From an uncultured Mucilaginibacter sp. (GTDB lineage Bacteria; Bacteroidota; Bacteroidia; Sphingobacteriales; Sphingobacteriaceae), in assembly GCA_913775265.1 (NCBI GenBank), contig CAJYJH010000093.1, positions 62,001 to 126,000 of the forward strand: a stretch of 64,000 nt of DNA, given 5' to 3'. Shown one piece after another: positions 7,729 through 17,105 of this stretch. The position numbers and the translations under genes are program-made. The first letter of the stretch is position 1. The number at the start of each line of letters is the position of its first letter. The notes beneath the pieces were generated by a model that saw only the letters and a program-made list of their open reading frames with translations, did not search any database and was not told the DNA's origin.

Positions 7729-9040
7729 ATATATAAGATCGGGTTTTACTTTTTTACTTATTATGGTTGGCGGCGCGGTTATGGCGCAGTCAACTGCTAC
7801 AAACAGTTCTCCGTACTCGCAATTTGGTTTGGGCACATTAAATGATGCACTGTTACCACAAACCCGGGCCATGGGCGGTATCTCTACCGCTATCAACCGT
7901 ATCAGCGGTTATAACACCGTAAATATTCTTAACCCTGCATCTTATAGCTTTATAGGTCTTACTACTATTGATATAGGCGTTTATGGCAACATATCTACCC
8001 TTAAACAAAACACCGTAACCGGGCAAACTAACGCTAACTTTAGGTTAAGCCATTTTAATTTTGCTGCTCCAGTAACCAGGCACTCAGCTATCAGCTTTGG
8101 TTTGGTGCCTTACTCAGAATTAGGTTATAATTACCGTCAAAGCCAGTCTAACTTTGGTACAGGAGCACCTGCCGATACCAACGCCGTGAATTATATATAT
8201 ACAGGCGATGGTGGGTTATCAAAAGGCTATATAGGTTATGGTTTTAACATAGGTCGCCTTATATCTTTTGGCGGTAACGTATCGTACATATTTGGTAACC
8301 TGCGTAGGTTTCGCTCAACTGAAATTCCTAACCTCTTTGGCGCACTAAATTCACGTACCGAACGCAGTAACAGTGTTGGTGGTTTAAATTATGATTTCGG
8401 TACCCAGGTAAACATTGATTTCAGCGAAACTCGTCACTTAGTATTAGGTTATTCAGGCTCGGCAAGTACCAGCTTAAATACTCGCATTACTAATGTGGTT
8501 AGTCAGTATCGTACAGATGTTGATGGTAGTGAGTCTAGTGCGATTGATACAATATCAAATCAGTTAATTAGCAACGGGAAAATTAAGTTGCCTCTTATTC
8601 ATCGTATCGGCATATCTTACCAAAAAGATGGTAAGTTTTTAATTGGAGCAGATTATAGCCGTGGTAATTGGTCTTCGTTAACGATTGGAGGTATAAACCA
8701 AGGTTTACAAAATACCCAGTCTTTTAACGTAGGTGGCCAATTTACGCCAAACAATAACGCGCTTAAAAATTACTTTGCTTTAATTGATTACCGATTGGGG
8801 GCCCGTTATGAAAAAACATACATTAATATTAATAATACAAACATTAATGTTAAAGCAGTAAGTTTCGGATTAGGCTTGCCATTGCCACGTAATGGTAGTG
8901 CTTTTTATAAAGTCAACCTGGCCGGCGAATATGGACAGCGCGGAACACTGCAAAATAATTTGATCAAAGAAAATTTCTTTACCATACACGTAGGCTTCAC
9001 CTTGAATGACACTTGGTTTACCAGATACCGCTTTGATTAA
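7721..9040 (+). CDS. Outer-membrane beta-barrel protein of unknown function
   Basis: About 439 residues from the ATG at 7721. The frame opens at 7700, but starting at 7721 gives MIKYIRSGFTFLLIMVGGAV then MAQ, a good signal peptide. The mature part has alternating polar/hydrophobic strands, many Gly/Asn/Tyr, a PYSQFGLGTL segment near the mature N-terminus, NILNPASYSF, and a final Phe after YRFD-type aromatic residues, typical of FadL/PorV-like barrels of Bacteroidota. It overlaps coaX and is followed by lptC and a periplasmic isomerase, which suits an outer-membrane role. No family name is certain. Confidence 0.7.
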   Translation: MIKYIRSGFTFLLIMVGGAVMAQSTATNSSPYSQFGLGTLNDALLPQTRAMGGISTAINRISGYNTVNILNPASYSFIGLTTIDIGVYGNISTLKQNTVTGQTNANFRLSHFNFAAPVTRHSAISFGLVPYSELGYNYRQSQSNFGTGAPADTNAVNYIYTGDGGLSKGYIGYGFNIGRLISFGGNVSYIFGNLRRFRSTEIPNLFGALNSRTERSNSVGGLNYDFGTQVNIDFSETRHLVLGYSGSASTSLNTRITNVVSQYRTDVDGSESSAIDTISNQLISNGKIKLPLIHRIGISYQKDGKFLIGADYSRGNWSSLTIGGINQGLQNTQSFNVGGQFTPNNNALKNYFALIDYRLGARYEKTYININNTNINVKAVSFGLGLPLPRNGSAFYKVNLAGEYGQRGTLQNNLIKENFFTIHVGFTLNDTWFTRYRFD

Positions 9041-9620
9041 GATTTTAAAAGAGATACAAAATTTAAAGTACCGGCTGGCCCTTGTGGCCGGCCTGTTGCT
9101 TTTTAGTGCCTGCGAAAATAGCTTGAAGGATATACAGAAAATTTCATCGCAGGAGGTAAGTAAGCCTATCAGCACTACTACCGGGTTAGATGTTACTTAC
9201 AGCGATTCGGCTAAAGTGCAATTCAGGCTTACAGCGCCCTTGTTGCTTGACTACACCGACAAAAAATTTAAGGAGATGCCTAAAGGAGTAAAAATCATCA
9301 AGTATGAAACCACGCCTAAAGGAGTAGTGCAAACCGGGCAAATAACAGCCGATTACGGTATAATGCGCGAGGGTGACAAAATTATTGAGTTACGGCGTAA
9401 TGTGGTTGCCAACAACGAAAAAGGTGAAACCTTTAAATCGGAGGAGTTAATTTGGGATCAGAATAAGCGTGACATATACTCAAACAAGTTTGTACAGATG
9501 ACATCGCCGAACGGCACCGTTTTATACGGTACAGGGGCTACAACTAACGAAACAATGTACCCTTGGATTATTCAAAATACAACCGGTCAAATTCCAGTTA
9601 ATCAAAACTTTGGACAGTAA
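9006..9620 (+). CDS. lptC: LptC-like LPS export lipoprotein
   Basis: A 204-residue protein overlapping the previous gene by 35 nt. The N-terminus carries a hydrophobic stretch LALVAGLLLFSAC with a lipobox (Cys36). The body has the LptC beta-jellyroll pattern: VTYSDSAKVQFRLTAPLL, GQITADYGIMREGDKIIELR, NVVANNEKGETFKSEELIWDQNKRDIYSN. LptC bridges the LptBFG ABC transporter and LptA in the periplasm during LPS export. The long n-region before the lipobox suggests the start may be wrong, but no later ATG exists before the signal. Confidence 0.82.
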   Translation: MTLGLPDTALIKILKEIQNLKYRLALVAGLLLFSACENSLKDIQKISSQEVSKPISTTTGLDVTYSDSAKVQFRLTAPLLLDYTDKKFKEMPKGVKIIKYETTPKGVVQTGQITADYGIMREGDKIIELRRNVVANNEKGETFKSEELIWDQNKRDIYSNKFVQMTSPNGTVLYGTGATTNETMYPWIIQNTTGQIPVNQNFGQ

Positions 9621-9701
9621 TTTTTGTTTCCCGAAATTTTACGAAAAGTTGTATCTTGCGCGCTCTTTTAAACGAAGTAAGAATTATTTTTTATAGGCTA
9701 T

Positions 9702-11816
9702 ATGGGTATAATGGGTTTTTTGCGCGAACGGATGGGAACAATCCTGGTTGTTGTCATTGGTTTGGCGCTTTTTGCTTTTATTGCAGGTGAGGTTATCACC
9801 TACGGGCGTTCGTTCATTAACGGTGATGCCAATACATTGGGTGAGGTTGCAGGAGAAAAAGTAGCTTACACCAGCTACATGGACCGGGTAAAGCAAAGCA
9901 CTGAGATGTTTATGCAGCAATCTGGTCAAACCAGTTTAACGCCGCAAATTACAGAGTACGTTCAGGAAAATGCGTGGAACCAAACTTTAAGCGAAATTAT
10001 CCTGAAAAGGGAGATGGATAAAGTAGGTGTTGCTGTTGGTGATGATGAAGTAAAATCCATGATTAGCGGCCCAAATCCCGATCCTCAAATTGTGCAGGCT
10101 TTTGGTGACCCTAAAACCGGACAGCTGGACCGCAACCGTTTAAATGGATTTTTGCGCGAACTACAAAATGCCAAAAGTAACGATCCTCGTTTAGAGCAGT
10201 GGTCAAACTTTATGGCTCCCAAAATTCAAAGCCGCCGTATCGAAAAATACATTGCTTTAGTGCACAATGGTCTTTACGTAAATTCACTGGAAGCACAGGA
10301 TGCTTACCAGGCCAAAAATAAACTGGCTAAATTTGATTACGTTGAATTGCCTTACAGCTCTATTGCTGATAATAAAGTAACCTTAACCAATGATGACTAC
10401 CAGAAATATTATGATGAGCATAAATCGTTGTTCAAAAATCCGTCAGAGGTAAGAAGCTTCCAATACGTAAGCTTCAACGCTGCTCCGTCAAAAGAAGATT
10501 CTATTGCTATCAAAGATCAGGTGAGCAAATTAGCCACTGATTTTAGAGCAAGCACTAACGATTCATTATTCGTTCAGATCAACTCAGAAAGCAAAGCTCC
10601 TTTAGTGTATCAGCGCAAAGGTCAGTTAGATCCTCAACTGGATTCGGTGATGTTTAATGCCGCCCCTGGTTTTGTTTATGGTCCGTACGTATCAGGCAGC
10701 AGTGTTAAAATTGCTAAACTGGTTGACAGCCGCGTTGGTCCTGATTCAGTTTCTGCACGTCATATCTTAATTAACCCTGCTACCAGCGGCGGTGTAGATA
10801 AGGCACTGGCCAAAGCCGATTCGATCAAAAAGTTAATCATTGCCGGTCGTCCATTTGCCGAGTTTGCCAAAAACTTCTCAGAAGATAAAGGTTCTGCCGA
10901 AAAAGGTGGTGACTTAGGTACTTTTGGTCGTGGCGCTATGTTGCCTGTGTTTGAAGAAGCTGCTTTTAACGGTAAGCCTGGCGATTACAAAATTGTAACT
11001 TCACAATACGGCGTACACTTAATCAATATCCTGAGCCAAAAAGGCGCATCAAAAGTGGTTAAAGTGGCTGTAGTTGACAAACCTTTACAAGCCAGCAATA
11101 AAACCCAGTCGGCTGCTTATAACAAGGCACAAGCATTTTTAGGTAACGTGTCTGACGATAACTTTGCTGAGCAAGCTAAAAAAGCGGGCCTAACAGTTAA
11201 GAATGCTGCTGATGTAAATGGTACTGCTTCGGCATTGCCAGGCTTAGATAACGCTCGTGAATTAGTGAAATGGGCATTTAACAAAGCTGAAAAAGGCGAT
11301 GTGGTTGACCAGGTTTATACTCTGGGCGATCAGTATGTAGTAGCTCAATTAACACAAATTAAAAAGGCCGGTACTTTATCATTAGATGATGTAAAAGAGC
11401 AAATTAAGCCAGAAGTGCTTTTACTGGCAAAAGGTAAGCAATTGTCTGAAAAAATGCAGTCGGCTCTTAACGGCGCATCCAACTTACAGCAAGTGGCTCA
11501 AAAAGTTGGTGCAAAAGTTGTCCCTGTCGAAAATATTGTATTTGCCAATCCGGTAATTCCAGGTTTGTCTTTAGAGTACAAAGTAATTGGTACTGTATTC
11601 GGTTTACAGCCTAAAAAGTTATCAAAAGCTATTGAAGGTGCAAACGGCGTTTACGTGGTATCGCCTGAAAGCTTTATCAATCCTGCTCCGTTAACCAACA
11701 CAGTTCGCGAAAAGCAGCAATTAAGTCAGAGCATGATGCAGCAAGTGGATAACCGCTTGTTTGATGCCCTGAAAGATAAGGCCAATGTAAAAGATTACCG
11801 CTACAAATTCTTGTAA
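9702..11816 (+). CDS. PpiD/SurA-type membrane-anchored peptidyl-prolyl isomerase
   Basis: A 704-residue protein. A single membrane helix (about residues 12-33, TILVVVIGLALFAFIAGEVI) anchors it. A SurA_N-like helical region follows (about 40-230), then a parvulin domain near residues 350-450 with SARHILI, AKNFSEDKGSAEKGGDLGTF, MLPVFEEAAF and YGVHLINI, then a long C-terminal region with a possible second, degenerate PPIase segment. This is the PpiD layout, a periplasmic chaperone for outer-membrane proteins. Placement after the barrel and lptC genes fits. A TATCTTGC element lies 42 nt upstream, and a terminator follows at 11838. Confidence 0.87.
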   Translation: MGIMGFLRERMGTILVVVIGLALFAFIAGEVITYGRSFINGDANTLGEVAGEKVAYTSYMDRVKQSTEMFMQQSGQTSLTPQITEYVQENAWNQTLSEIILKREMDKVGVAVGDDEVKSMISGPNPDPQIVQAFGDPKTGQLDRNRLNGFLRELQNAKSNDPRLEQWSNFMAPKIQSRRIEKYIALVHNGLYVNSLEAQDAYQAKNKLAKFDYVELPYSSIADNKVTLTNDDYQKYYDEHKSLFKNPSEVRSFQYVSFNAAPSKEDSIAIKDQVSKLATDFRASTNDSLFVQINSESKAPLVYQRKGQLDPQLDSVMFNAAPGFVYGPYVSGSSVKIAKLVDSRVGPDSVSARHILINPATSGGVDKALAKADSIKKLIIAGRPFAEFAKNFSEDKGSAEKGGDLGTFGRGAMLPVFEEAAFNGKPGDYKIVTSQYGVHLINILSQKGASKVVKVAVVDKPLQASNKTQSAAYNKAQAFLGNVSDDNFAEQAKKAGLTVKNAADVNGTASALPGLDNARELVKWAFNKAEKGDVVDQVYTLGDQYVVAQLTQIKKAGTLSLDDVKEQIKPEVLLLAKGKQLSEKMQSALNGASNLQQVAQKVGAKVVPVENIVFANPVIPGLSLEYKVIGTVFGLQPKKLSKAIEGANGVYVVSPESFINPAPLTNTVREKQQLSQSMMQQVDNRLFDALKDKANVKDYRYKFL

Positions 11817-11837
11817 TCAAATTTAAAGTAACTTTAT

Positions 11838-11872
11838 ATCCGGAAGTAGGTTAAACTATTTCCGGATTTTTT
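11838..11872 (+). terminator. Rho-independent terminator after the PpiD-like gene
   Basis: Stem ATCCGGAAGTA (11838-11848) pairs with TATTTCCGGAT (11857-11867) with one G-U pair, an 8-nt loop, and a T-run directly after. It ends the purQ-to-ppiD direction before the next gene at 11885. Confidence 0.8.
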
Positions 11873-11884
11873 ATTTTAAAGCAT

Positions 11885-12400
11885 ATGGATATTCAGGAAA
11901 ATATCATCAATAAGGTAGCGCAAAGTGGTTTGGTAACGCTTGATCCGGCAAGCTTTTACCCTGAAGGCGAACGCGTGATATACGATATTAAAGACAATCT
12001 TTACATGGGACTCATACTTCGCGAAAAGGATTTCCGTGAGTTTGTGAAGGGGCATGACTGGGCGCAATATACCGGAAAGAATGTTGGCATAACCTGTACC
12101 GCTGATGCTATTGTACCCGCGTGGGCTTACATGCTGCTTGCTAACCGGTTGGCGCCCTACGCCCGTGAGGTAGTTTTTGGTAATGAAGAAGTGTTGGAAA
12201 CTGTGTTGTTTGAAAAAGCATTAGCCAAGGCAGATTTAGAGCAATTTCGTGACCAACGCATCGTATTAAAAGGTTGTGGCGATATTGATGTGCCAACATC
12301 GGCTTATGTAGAATTAACCAAGCGCCTTACGCCTGTGGCCAAAAGCCTGATGTTTGGTGAACCTTGTTCTACCGTACCTATTTATAAACGTAAAGATTAA
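11885..12400 (+). CDS. DUF2480 family protein
   Basis: A 171-residue soluble protein without signal peptide. Conserved-looking segments include a central LREKDFREFVKGHDW, TADAIVPAWAYMLLANRLAPYA near residues 73-95, LKGCGDIDVPTSAYVELT, and LMFGEPCSTVPIYKR at the C-terminus. These fit the Bacteroidota-restricted DUF2480 family, of unknown function. Its stop overlaps the next ATG by one base (TAATG), so it is probably coupled to the DUF3108 gene. The same trio (DUF2480, DUF3108, DUF3109) tends to lie together in the phylum. Confidence 0.72.
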   Translation: MDIQENIINKVAQSGLVTLDPASFYPEGERVIYDIKDNLYMGLILREKDFREFVKGHDWAQYTGKNVGITCTADAIVPAWAYMLLANRLAPYAREVVFGNEEVLETVLFEKALAKADLEQFRDQRIVLKGCGDIDVPTSAYVELTKRLTPVAKSLMFGEPCSTVPIYKRKD

Positions 12401-13236
12401 TGATAATTAGCGGGTTCTTTAAGTTTGGTTCTATTTCACGCTTGTTTAGATGGCACAGGCGTAAATATGCCGTGCTATGTTTGGCTATGCTACTATGGGC
12501 AAGCTATGCATCTGCGCAAGAACCTGTTAAACTGGCTGAACCTACTTTTAAAGCAGGCGAAGAGCTAAACTATAGGCTTAAGTATGGTTGGTTTACCGGT
12601 GCCGAAGCTCATTTACGTGTAGCTGATACTGATACCAAATTTGAAGGAAAATCTGCCTGGCACATTATTGCTGATGGTAATACTGCCGGTACATTTGATG
12701 TGTTTTATAAAGTGCGCAACCGCTACGAAAGTTTTATAGACCGTAATACATTGCTGCCTTACTTGTATACCGAAGACCGGCATGAGGCCAAGTATAAACA
12801 TCAAGACCATGTGGTTTTTGATCATCAAACCGGTAAGATAACAGCAAACAGCGGCGTGTATCCGTTTAGTGGTAAAGTATTTGACTTCCCGTCGGCTTAT
12901 TATTTTGCACGGTGCCTGGACGTATCTAAACTAAAAATAGGCGAGAAGTTTGACTTGCGTTATTTTTTAGATGATGCAATACAAACCCTGACCATTACCT
13001 ATTTGGGCAAAGATAAGGTGGATTGCCCAATGGGAACTTTTAATTGTTTAAAATTTAATCCGACCATTATACCCGGAAAGATTTTTCGGAAAAATAGTAA
13101 ACTGTACCTTTGGGTAACAGATGATAATAACCGCATACCGGTTAAAGCCCATGTTGAACTGGTAGTTGGCAGCGTTACCATGGAGCTAACCAACGCAAAG
13201 GGTTTAAAATACCCTTTAAACCCTATAAAGAAATAA
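12400..13236 (+). CDS. Secreted DUF3108 domain protein
   Basis: A 278-residue exported protein. A long positively charged n-region (FRWHRRK) precedes the hydrophobic core LCLAMLLWASYASAQ with a predicted cleavage after Ala near residue 40. The mature domain shows the DUF3108 pattern: FKAGEELNYRLKYGWFTGAEAHL, WHIIADGNTAGTFDVFYKVR, VDCPMGTFNCLKF and the late VPVKAHVEL-like segment. Probably periplasmic. Members look like lipocalin-like beta proteins of unknown ligand. It overlaps the upstream gene by one base and is 6 nt from the DUF3109 gene, indicating one operon. Confidence 0.75.
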   Translation: MIISGFFKFGSISRLFRWHRRKYAVLCLAMLLWASYASAQEPVKLAEPTFKAGEELNYRLKYGWFTGAEAHLRVADTDTKFEGKSAWHIIADGNTAGTFDVFYKVRNRYESFIDRNTLLPYLYTEDRHEAKYKHQDHVVFDHQTGKITANSGVYPFSGKVFDFPSAYYFARCLDVSKLKIGEKFDLRYFLDDAIQTLTITYLGKDKVDCPMGTFNCLKFNPTIIPGKIFRKNSKLYLWVTDDNNRIPVKAHVELVVGSVTMELTNAKGLKYPLNPIKK

Positions 13237-13242
13237 GTTAAG

Positions 13243-13806
13243 ATGATTGAAGTTGGCAGTGTGCTGGTGCATGAAGATGTAGTGACCGAGCACTTTGTAT
13301 GTAATTTAAACAAGTGTAAAGGCGCCTGTTGTTTAGAAGGCGATTCGGGTGCACCGCTGGAGGCTGGTGAGTTAGATATATTGAAAGCTATTTACCCTAA
13401 AGTGAAGCCTTACATGACAGCGAAGGGCGTAGCTACTATAGAGGCTGAAGGAACACATGTGACCGATTTTGAAGGCGACTACACAACGCCTTGCGTGGAT
13501 ACTAATAAGGAATGTGCTTATGTAACCTGGGAAAACGGTATTACCAAGTGTGCTATAGAAAAGGCGTGGGAAGATGGTGCCATCAACTGGCGGAAACCTA
13601 TATCCTGCCATTTATACCCCATACGCATTACTAATTATCCTGAGTTTGATGTATTGCATTACGACCGGTGGAATATTTGCAGCCCGGCTTGTGGTTTTGG
13701 CAGTGAGCTGAAAGTACGCGTACATGAGTTTTTAAAAGAACCGCTTACCCGTAAATATGGTGCAGAATGGTATCAGGAGCTGGAAGAAAAGTTAGCAGGT
13801 GCATAA
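13243..13806 (+). CDS. DUF3109 Cys-rich protein
   Basis: A 187-residue cytoplasmic protein rich in cysteine. Near the N-terminus C20, C25, C29 and C30 form C-x4-C-x3-CC (VCNLNKCKGACC). Further Cys occur in TPCVD, NKECAYV, ITKCAIE, ISCHLYP and NICSPACGFG. The pattern resembles YkgJ/CxxCxxCC-type putative metal or Fe-S cluster proteins and matches DUF3109. No enzyme activity is known. It closes the DUF2480-DUF3108-DUF3109 operon. Confidence 0.75.
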   Translation: MIEVGSVLVHEDVVTEHFVCNLNKCKGACCLEGDSGAPLEAGELDILKAIYPKVKPYMTAKGVATIEAEGTHVTDFEGDYTTPCVDTNKECAYVTWENGITKCAIEKAWEDGAINWRKPISCHLYPIRITNYPEFDVLHYDRWNICSPACGFGSELKVRVHEFLKEPLTRKYGAEWYQELEEKLAGA

Positions 13807-13867
13807 TTAATCTTGATATTAAATGCTTTTTCTATCTTAGGGCAATAATCACTCTAAACAACATATT

Positions 13868-14737
13868 GTGAAAGGAATAATACTCGCGGGCGGATCCGGA
13901 ACCCGACTGCACCCTTTAACCTTAGCAGTTAGCAAGCAATTAATGCCGGTTTATGATAAACCGATGATTTACTACCCGTTGTCAGTATTAATGCTGGCAG
14001 GTATTAAAGAAATTCTGATCATATCTACGCCTCATGATATGCCGCAGTTTCAAAAACTGTTGGGTGATGGGTCAAGATTAGGTTGCCGGTTTGAATATGC
14101 TGTACAGCCTGAGCCCAACGGTTTAGCCCAGGCATTTGTAATAGGTGCTGATTTTATTGGTACAGATAAAGTAGCATTAATATTAGGTGATAATATATTT
14201 TACGGCGACGGTCTTTCTCACTTATTACAGCAAAGCAGCGATCCGGATGGCGGTATGGTGTTTGCGTACCAGGTAGCCGATCCTGAGCGCTATGGTGTAG
14301 TGGAATTTGATGAACAGCAAAATGCTATATCATTAGAAGAGAAACCTGCTGAGCCCAAATCAGATTATGCTGTGCCGGGTCTGTATTTTTATGATAACGA
14401 TGTGGTCGAAATTGCTAAGAATATCGCACCATCGCCTCGTGGTGAGTATGAAATTACCGACGTTAACAAAGAATACCTAAGGCGCGGAAAGTTAAAGGTA
14501 GCTATCCTGAGCCGTGGCACTGCCTGGTTGGATACAGGTACCTTTGCATCATTAATGCAGGCTGGCCAATTTGTGCAGGTGATTGAAGAGCGCCAGGGCA
14601 TCAAGATTGCCTGTATTGAAGAAATTGCTTATCGTATGAAATTCATCAACGCAGAGCAATTGGCTGAGATTGCCGCGCCGCTTACTAAGAGTGGTTATGG
14701 CCAGTTTTTGCTTAAATTACTGAAACAAAAAAAATAA
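13868..14737 (+). CDS. rfbA: Glucose-1-phosphate thymidylyltransferase
   Basis: A 289-residue nucleotidyltransferase making dTDP-glucose from glucose-1-phosphate and dTTP, the first step of dTDP-rhamnose synthesis. It begins with GTG at 13868. Signature features are [64 protein letters not shown], and [17 protein letters not shown]. Length is exactly the family norm. No rmlB, C or D is in the window, so the rest of the pathway must lie elsewhere. A perfect hairpin terminator follows. Confidence 0.95.
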   Translation: MKGIILAGGSGTRLHPLTLAVSKQLMPVYDKPMIYYPLSVLMLAGIKEILIISTPHDMPQFQKLLGDGSRLGCRFEYAVQPEPNGLAQAFVIGADFIGTDKVALILGDNIFYGDGLSHLLQQSSDPDGGMVFAYQVADPERYGVVEFDEQQNAISLEEKPAEPKSDYAVPGLYFYDNDVVEIAKNIAPSPRGEYEITDVNKEYLRRGKLKVAILSRGTAWLDTGTFASLMQAGQFVQVIEERQGIKIACIEEIAYRMKFINAEQLAEIAAPLTKSGYGQFLLKLLKQKK

Positions 14738-14758
14738 TTACGCTTTTGATATACATTA

Positions 14759-14798
14759 CTAAAAAGTCATCTCTTTACCTAAAGAGATGACTTTTTAG
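14759..14798 (+). terminator. Perfect 19-bp palindromic terminator after rfbA
   Basis: Arm CTAAAAAGTCATCTCTTTA (14759-14777) is the exact reverse complement of 14780-14798, with only two bases between the arms, so the loop must open some A-T pairs. The T-run is part of the second arm, so it can work on either strand. Confidence 0.85.
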
Positions 14799-14833
14799 TA
14801 TAAACACATTTTACTATAACAGGCGCTTTTAAG

Positions 14834-15124
14834 ATGACAACACCAAGCAATTTTGATAAAAGCATTGATGCTTTACTCAAAGGTGAACAAACAGAAATAC
14901 AATTTCCCGATTTAGATACGCTGGTAACTATTGAGCCCGCTTTAACGCTCAGAGATGCCATCAGACAGGCTTTTCATGAGCATGGCGTTGATATAGAGTT
15001 TAGCGGTAAGGGAATGCATGAGCGGGGAGTAGTGATTGATCTCGATAGCGAATTTTTACAGCAAAAGGGCGTTGATCCTTTAATTTTGCGCTTCGGCCAA
15101 ACTGTAGTAAGAGTAAAAGCCTGA
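14834..15124 (+). CDS. Hypothetical 96-residue protein
   Basis: A small acidic soluble protein without signal or membrane segment. It has an N-terminal segment with FDKSIDALLKG, an acidic IQFPDLDTLVTIEPALTL, a helix RDAIRQAFHEHGVDIEF, and a final beta-rich part VVIDLDSEFLQ and LILRFGQTVVRVK. I do not recognise the family. It is bounded by its own terminators on both sides (14759-14798 and 15115-15147), so it is a monocistronic unit. Codon use matches its neighbours, which supports a real gene. Confidence 0.65.
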   Translation: MTTPSNFDKSIDALLKGEQTEIQFPDLDTLVTIEPALTLRDAIRQAFHEHGVDIEFSGKGMHERGVVIDLDSEFLQQKGVDPLILRFGQTVVRVKA

Positions 15125-15147
15125 TTCGGGTTACGAAACAGGCTTTT
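15115..15147 (+). terminator. Terminator overlapping the stop of the 96-residue gene
   Basis: AAAAGCCTG (15115-15123) pairs with CAGGCTTTT (15139-15147). An inner stem TTCG/CGAA (15125-15128 with 15134-15137) extends it across one mismatch. The A-run before and T-run after suggest it may act in both directions, also ending dxs on the minus strand. Confidence 0.7.
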
Positions 15148-15176
15148 GCTTTATAAAAATATTATGCTGAGTAAGT

Positions 15177-17105
15177 TTATGATGCTATAATGTGCTGAGT
15201 TGGTTTAACATTCATTTGTTTAACGGTTCGTATAATACCGGCAGCATCAAAACCGCATTCGGCCCATAGCTCCGGCTGTTCGCCATGCTCAATTACTGCA
15301 TCCGGTATACCTAAGCGTACTACTTCAGCCTGGTATTTATGGTCTGCCATAAATTCGAGTACGGCACTGCCTGCACCACCTTCTAAGCAACCATCTTCAA
15401 CAGTAATTACCTTACTAAATTTACTGAATACCTCGTGCAGTAAAGCCTCATCAAGCGGTTTTACAAAGCGGAGGTCATAATGAGCAGGGTAATAACTTTC
15501 TTCGTTAAGTCCGGCAACAGCCTTGACAACTTCGTTACCTATAGCGCCAATGGAAAGGATAGCTAAATCTTCACCGTCACATATTTTACGGCCTTTGCCT
15601 ATCGGTATGGCCTTCATCGGGCGTTGCCAGTCAACCATTACACCGTTGCCACGTGGATAGCGTATAGTAAACGGACCAACGTTTTCTTGTTGTGCGGTGT
15701 ACATCAGGTTGCGTAACTCTTCCTCATTCATTGGAGCAGACACCACCATGTTAGGAATACAACGCATGTAAGCCAAATCGTAGGCGCCGTGATGCGTTGG
15801 GCCATCGGCACCGGCAAATCCGGCACGGTCAAGGCAGAGTATTACGTTAAGCTTTTGTATAGCAACATCATGCACCACCTGGTCAAAGGCGCGTTGCATA
15901 AAGCTGGAGTAAATGTTACAGAACGGTACTAAGCCCTGCGAAGCTAAACCAGCCGAGAAGGTAACCGCATGCTGCTCGGCAATACCTACGTCAAAAGCAC
16001 GTTCGGGCATAGCCTTCATCATCAGGTTAAGCGAACAGCCAGACGGCATGGCCGGCGTAACACCCATAATTTTAGGGTTTTGTTCAGCAAGCTCAATAAT
16101 GGTATGGCCAAATACATCCTGGTATTTTGGTGGCTGCGGCTTATCGTAATAGGTCTTTTTAATTTCGCCGGTAATTTTGTCAAACAAACCTGGGGCGTGC
16201 CACTTGGTCTGGTCTTTTTCGGCCAATGCATAGCCTTTACCTTTAACGGTAACGCAGTGCAATAATTTAGGGCCGGGTATGTCGCGAAGGTCACGCAATA
16301 CCTTTGCCAGGTGCTTCACATCGTGGCCATCAATAGGGCCAAAGTATCTAAATTTAAGCGCCTCAAAAAAGTTGCTTTGCTTTAAAACGGTTCCCTTAAT
16401 GCTTTTCTCGATTTTCTTGGCATATTTCAAAGCATCCGGGCCAATGGCCGACAACTTAGATAATACATAACCAATATCCGCCCTAAAACTGTTATAAGGT
16501 TTAGAAGTAGTGATATCAGCTAAGTATTCTTTCAACGCCCCAACGTTAGGGTCGATAGACATGTTGTTGTCATTCAGTATAACCAACAAGTTACTGTTAG
16601 CAATACCTGCGTGGTTCAATGCTTCGAAAGCCATACCGGCTGTCATGGCGCCATCGCCAATAACGGCTACGTGCTGGCGATCACTTTCACCTTTATAATG
16701 CGAGGCCACAGCCATACCCAGTGCGGCAGAAATTGAAGTTGATGAATGGCCAACGCCAAAAGTATCATATTCGCTTTCCGAACGTTTTGGGAATCCGCTT
16801 AGGCCTTTGTATATGCGGTTGGTATGAAAGTTATCGCGGCGGCCGGTAAGTATTTTATGGCCGTAAGCCTGGTGGCCCACATCCCATACCAATTGGTCGT
16901 AAGGGGTATTCAGTACATAATGCAAGGCAACCGTCAGTTCAACCACCCCTAAGCTGGCGCCAAAATGGCCGCCGTTTACCGAAACCACATCAATAATGTA
17001 CTGACGCAGCTCTTGGCTAATCTGCTCTAAATCGTCTTCGCTAAACTGCTTTAAATCAGAGGGTGAATTGATTTTCTGAAGTAAATCTCCGGCAGGTACT
17101 TGCAT
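15177..17105 (-). CDS. dxs: 1-deoxy-D-xylulose-5-phosphate synthase
   Basis: A 642-residue thiamine-diphosphate enzyme condensing pyruvate and glyceraldehyde-3-phosphate, the entry to the MEP isoprenoid pathway. Start is taken at the ATG at 17105 (MQVPAGDLLQKI), because the open frame upstream to 17174 lacks family similarity. Features are VVSVNGGHFGASLGVVELTVAL, VWDVGHQAYGHKILTGR, the ThDP motif GDGAMTAGMAFEALN to NDNNMSID, the transketolase-like core with GIAEQHAVTFSAGLA, DRAGFAGADGPTHHG, and the C-terminal domain with VITVEDGCLEGGAGSAV. Complete. Confidence 0.95.
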   Translation of the reverse strand: MQVPAGDLLQKINSPSDLKQFSEDDLEQISQELRQYIIDVVSVNGGHFGASLGVVELTVALHYVLNTPYDQLVWDVGHQAYGHKILTGRRDNFHTNRIYKGLSGFPKRSESEYDTFGVGHSSTSISAALGMAVASHYKGESDRQHVAVIGDGAMTAGMAFEALNHAGIANSNLLVILNDNNMSIDPNVGALKEYLADITTSKPYNSFRADIGYVLSKLSAIGPDALKYAKKIEKSIKGTVLKQSNFFEALKFRYFGPIDGHDVKHLAKVLRDLRDIPGPKLLHCVTVKGKGYALAEKDQTKWHAPGLFDKITGEIKKTYYDKPQPPKYQDVFGHTIIELAEQNPKIMGVTPAMPSGCSLNLMMKAMPERAFDVGIAEQHAVTFSAGLASQGLVPFCNIYSSFMQRAFDQVVHDVAIQKLNVILCLDRAGFAGADGPTHHGAYDLAYMRCIPNMVVSAPMNEEELRNLMYTAQQENVGPFTIRYPRGNGVMVDWQRPMKAIPIGKGRKICDGEDLAILSIGAIGNEVVKAVAGLNEESYYPAHYDLRFVKPLDEALLHEVFSKFSKVITVEDGCLEGGAGSAVLEFMADHKYQAEVVRLGIPDAVIEHGEQPELWAECGFDAAGIIRTVKQMNVKPTQHIIAS

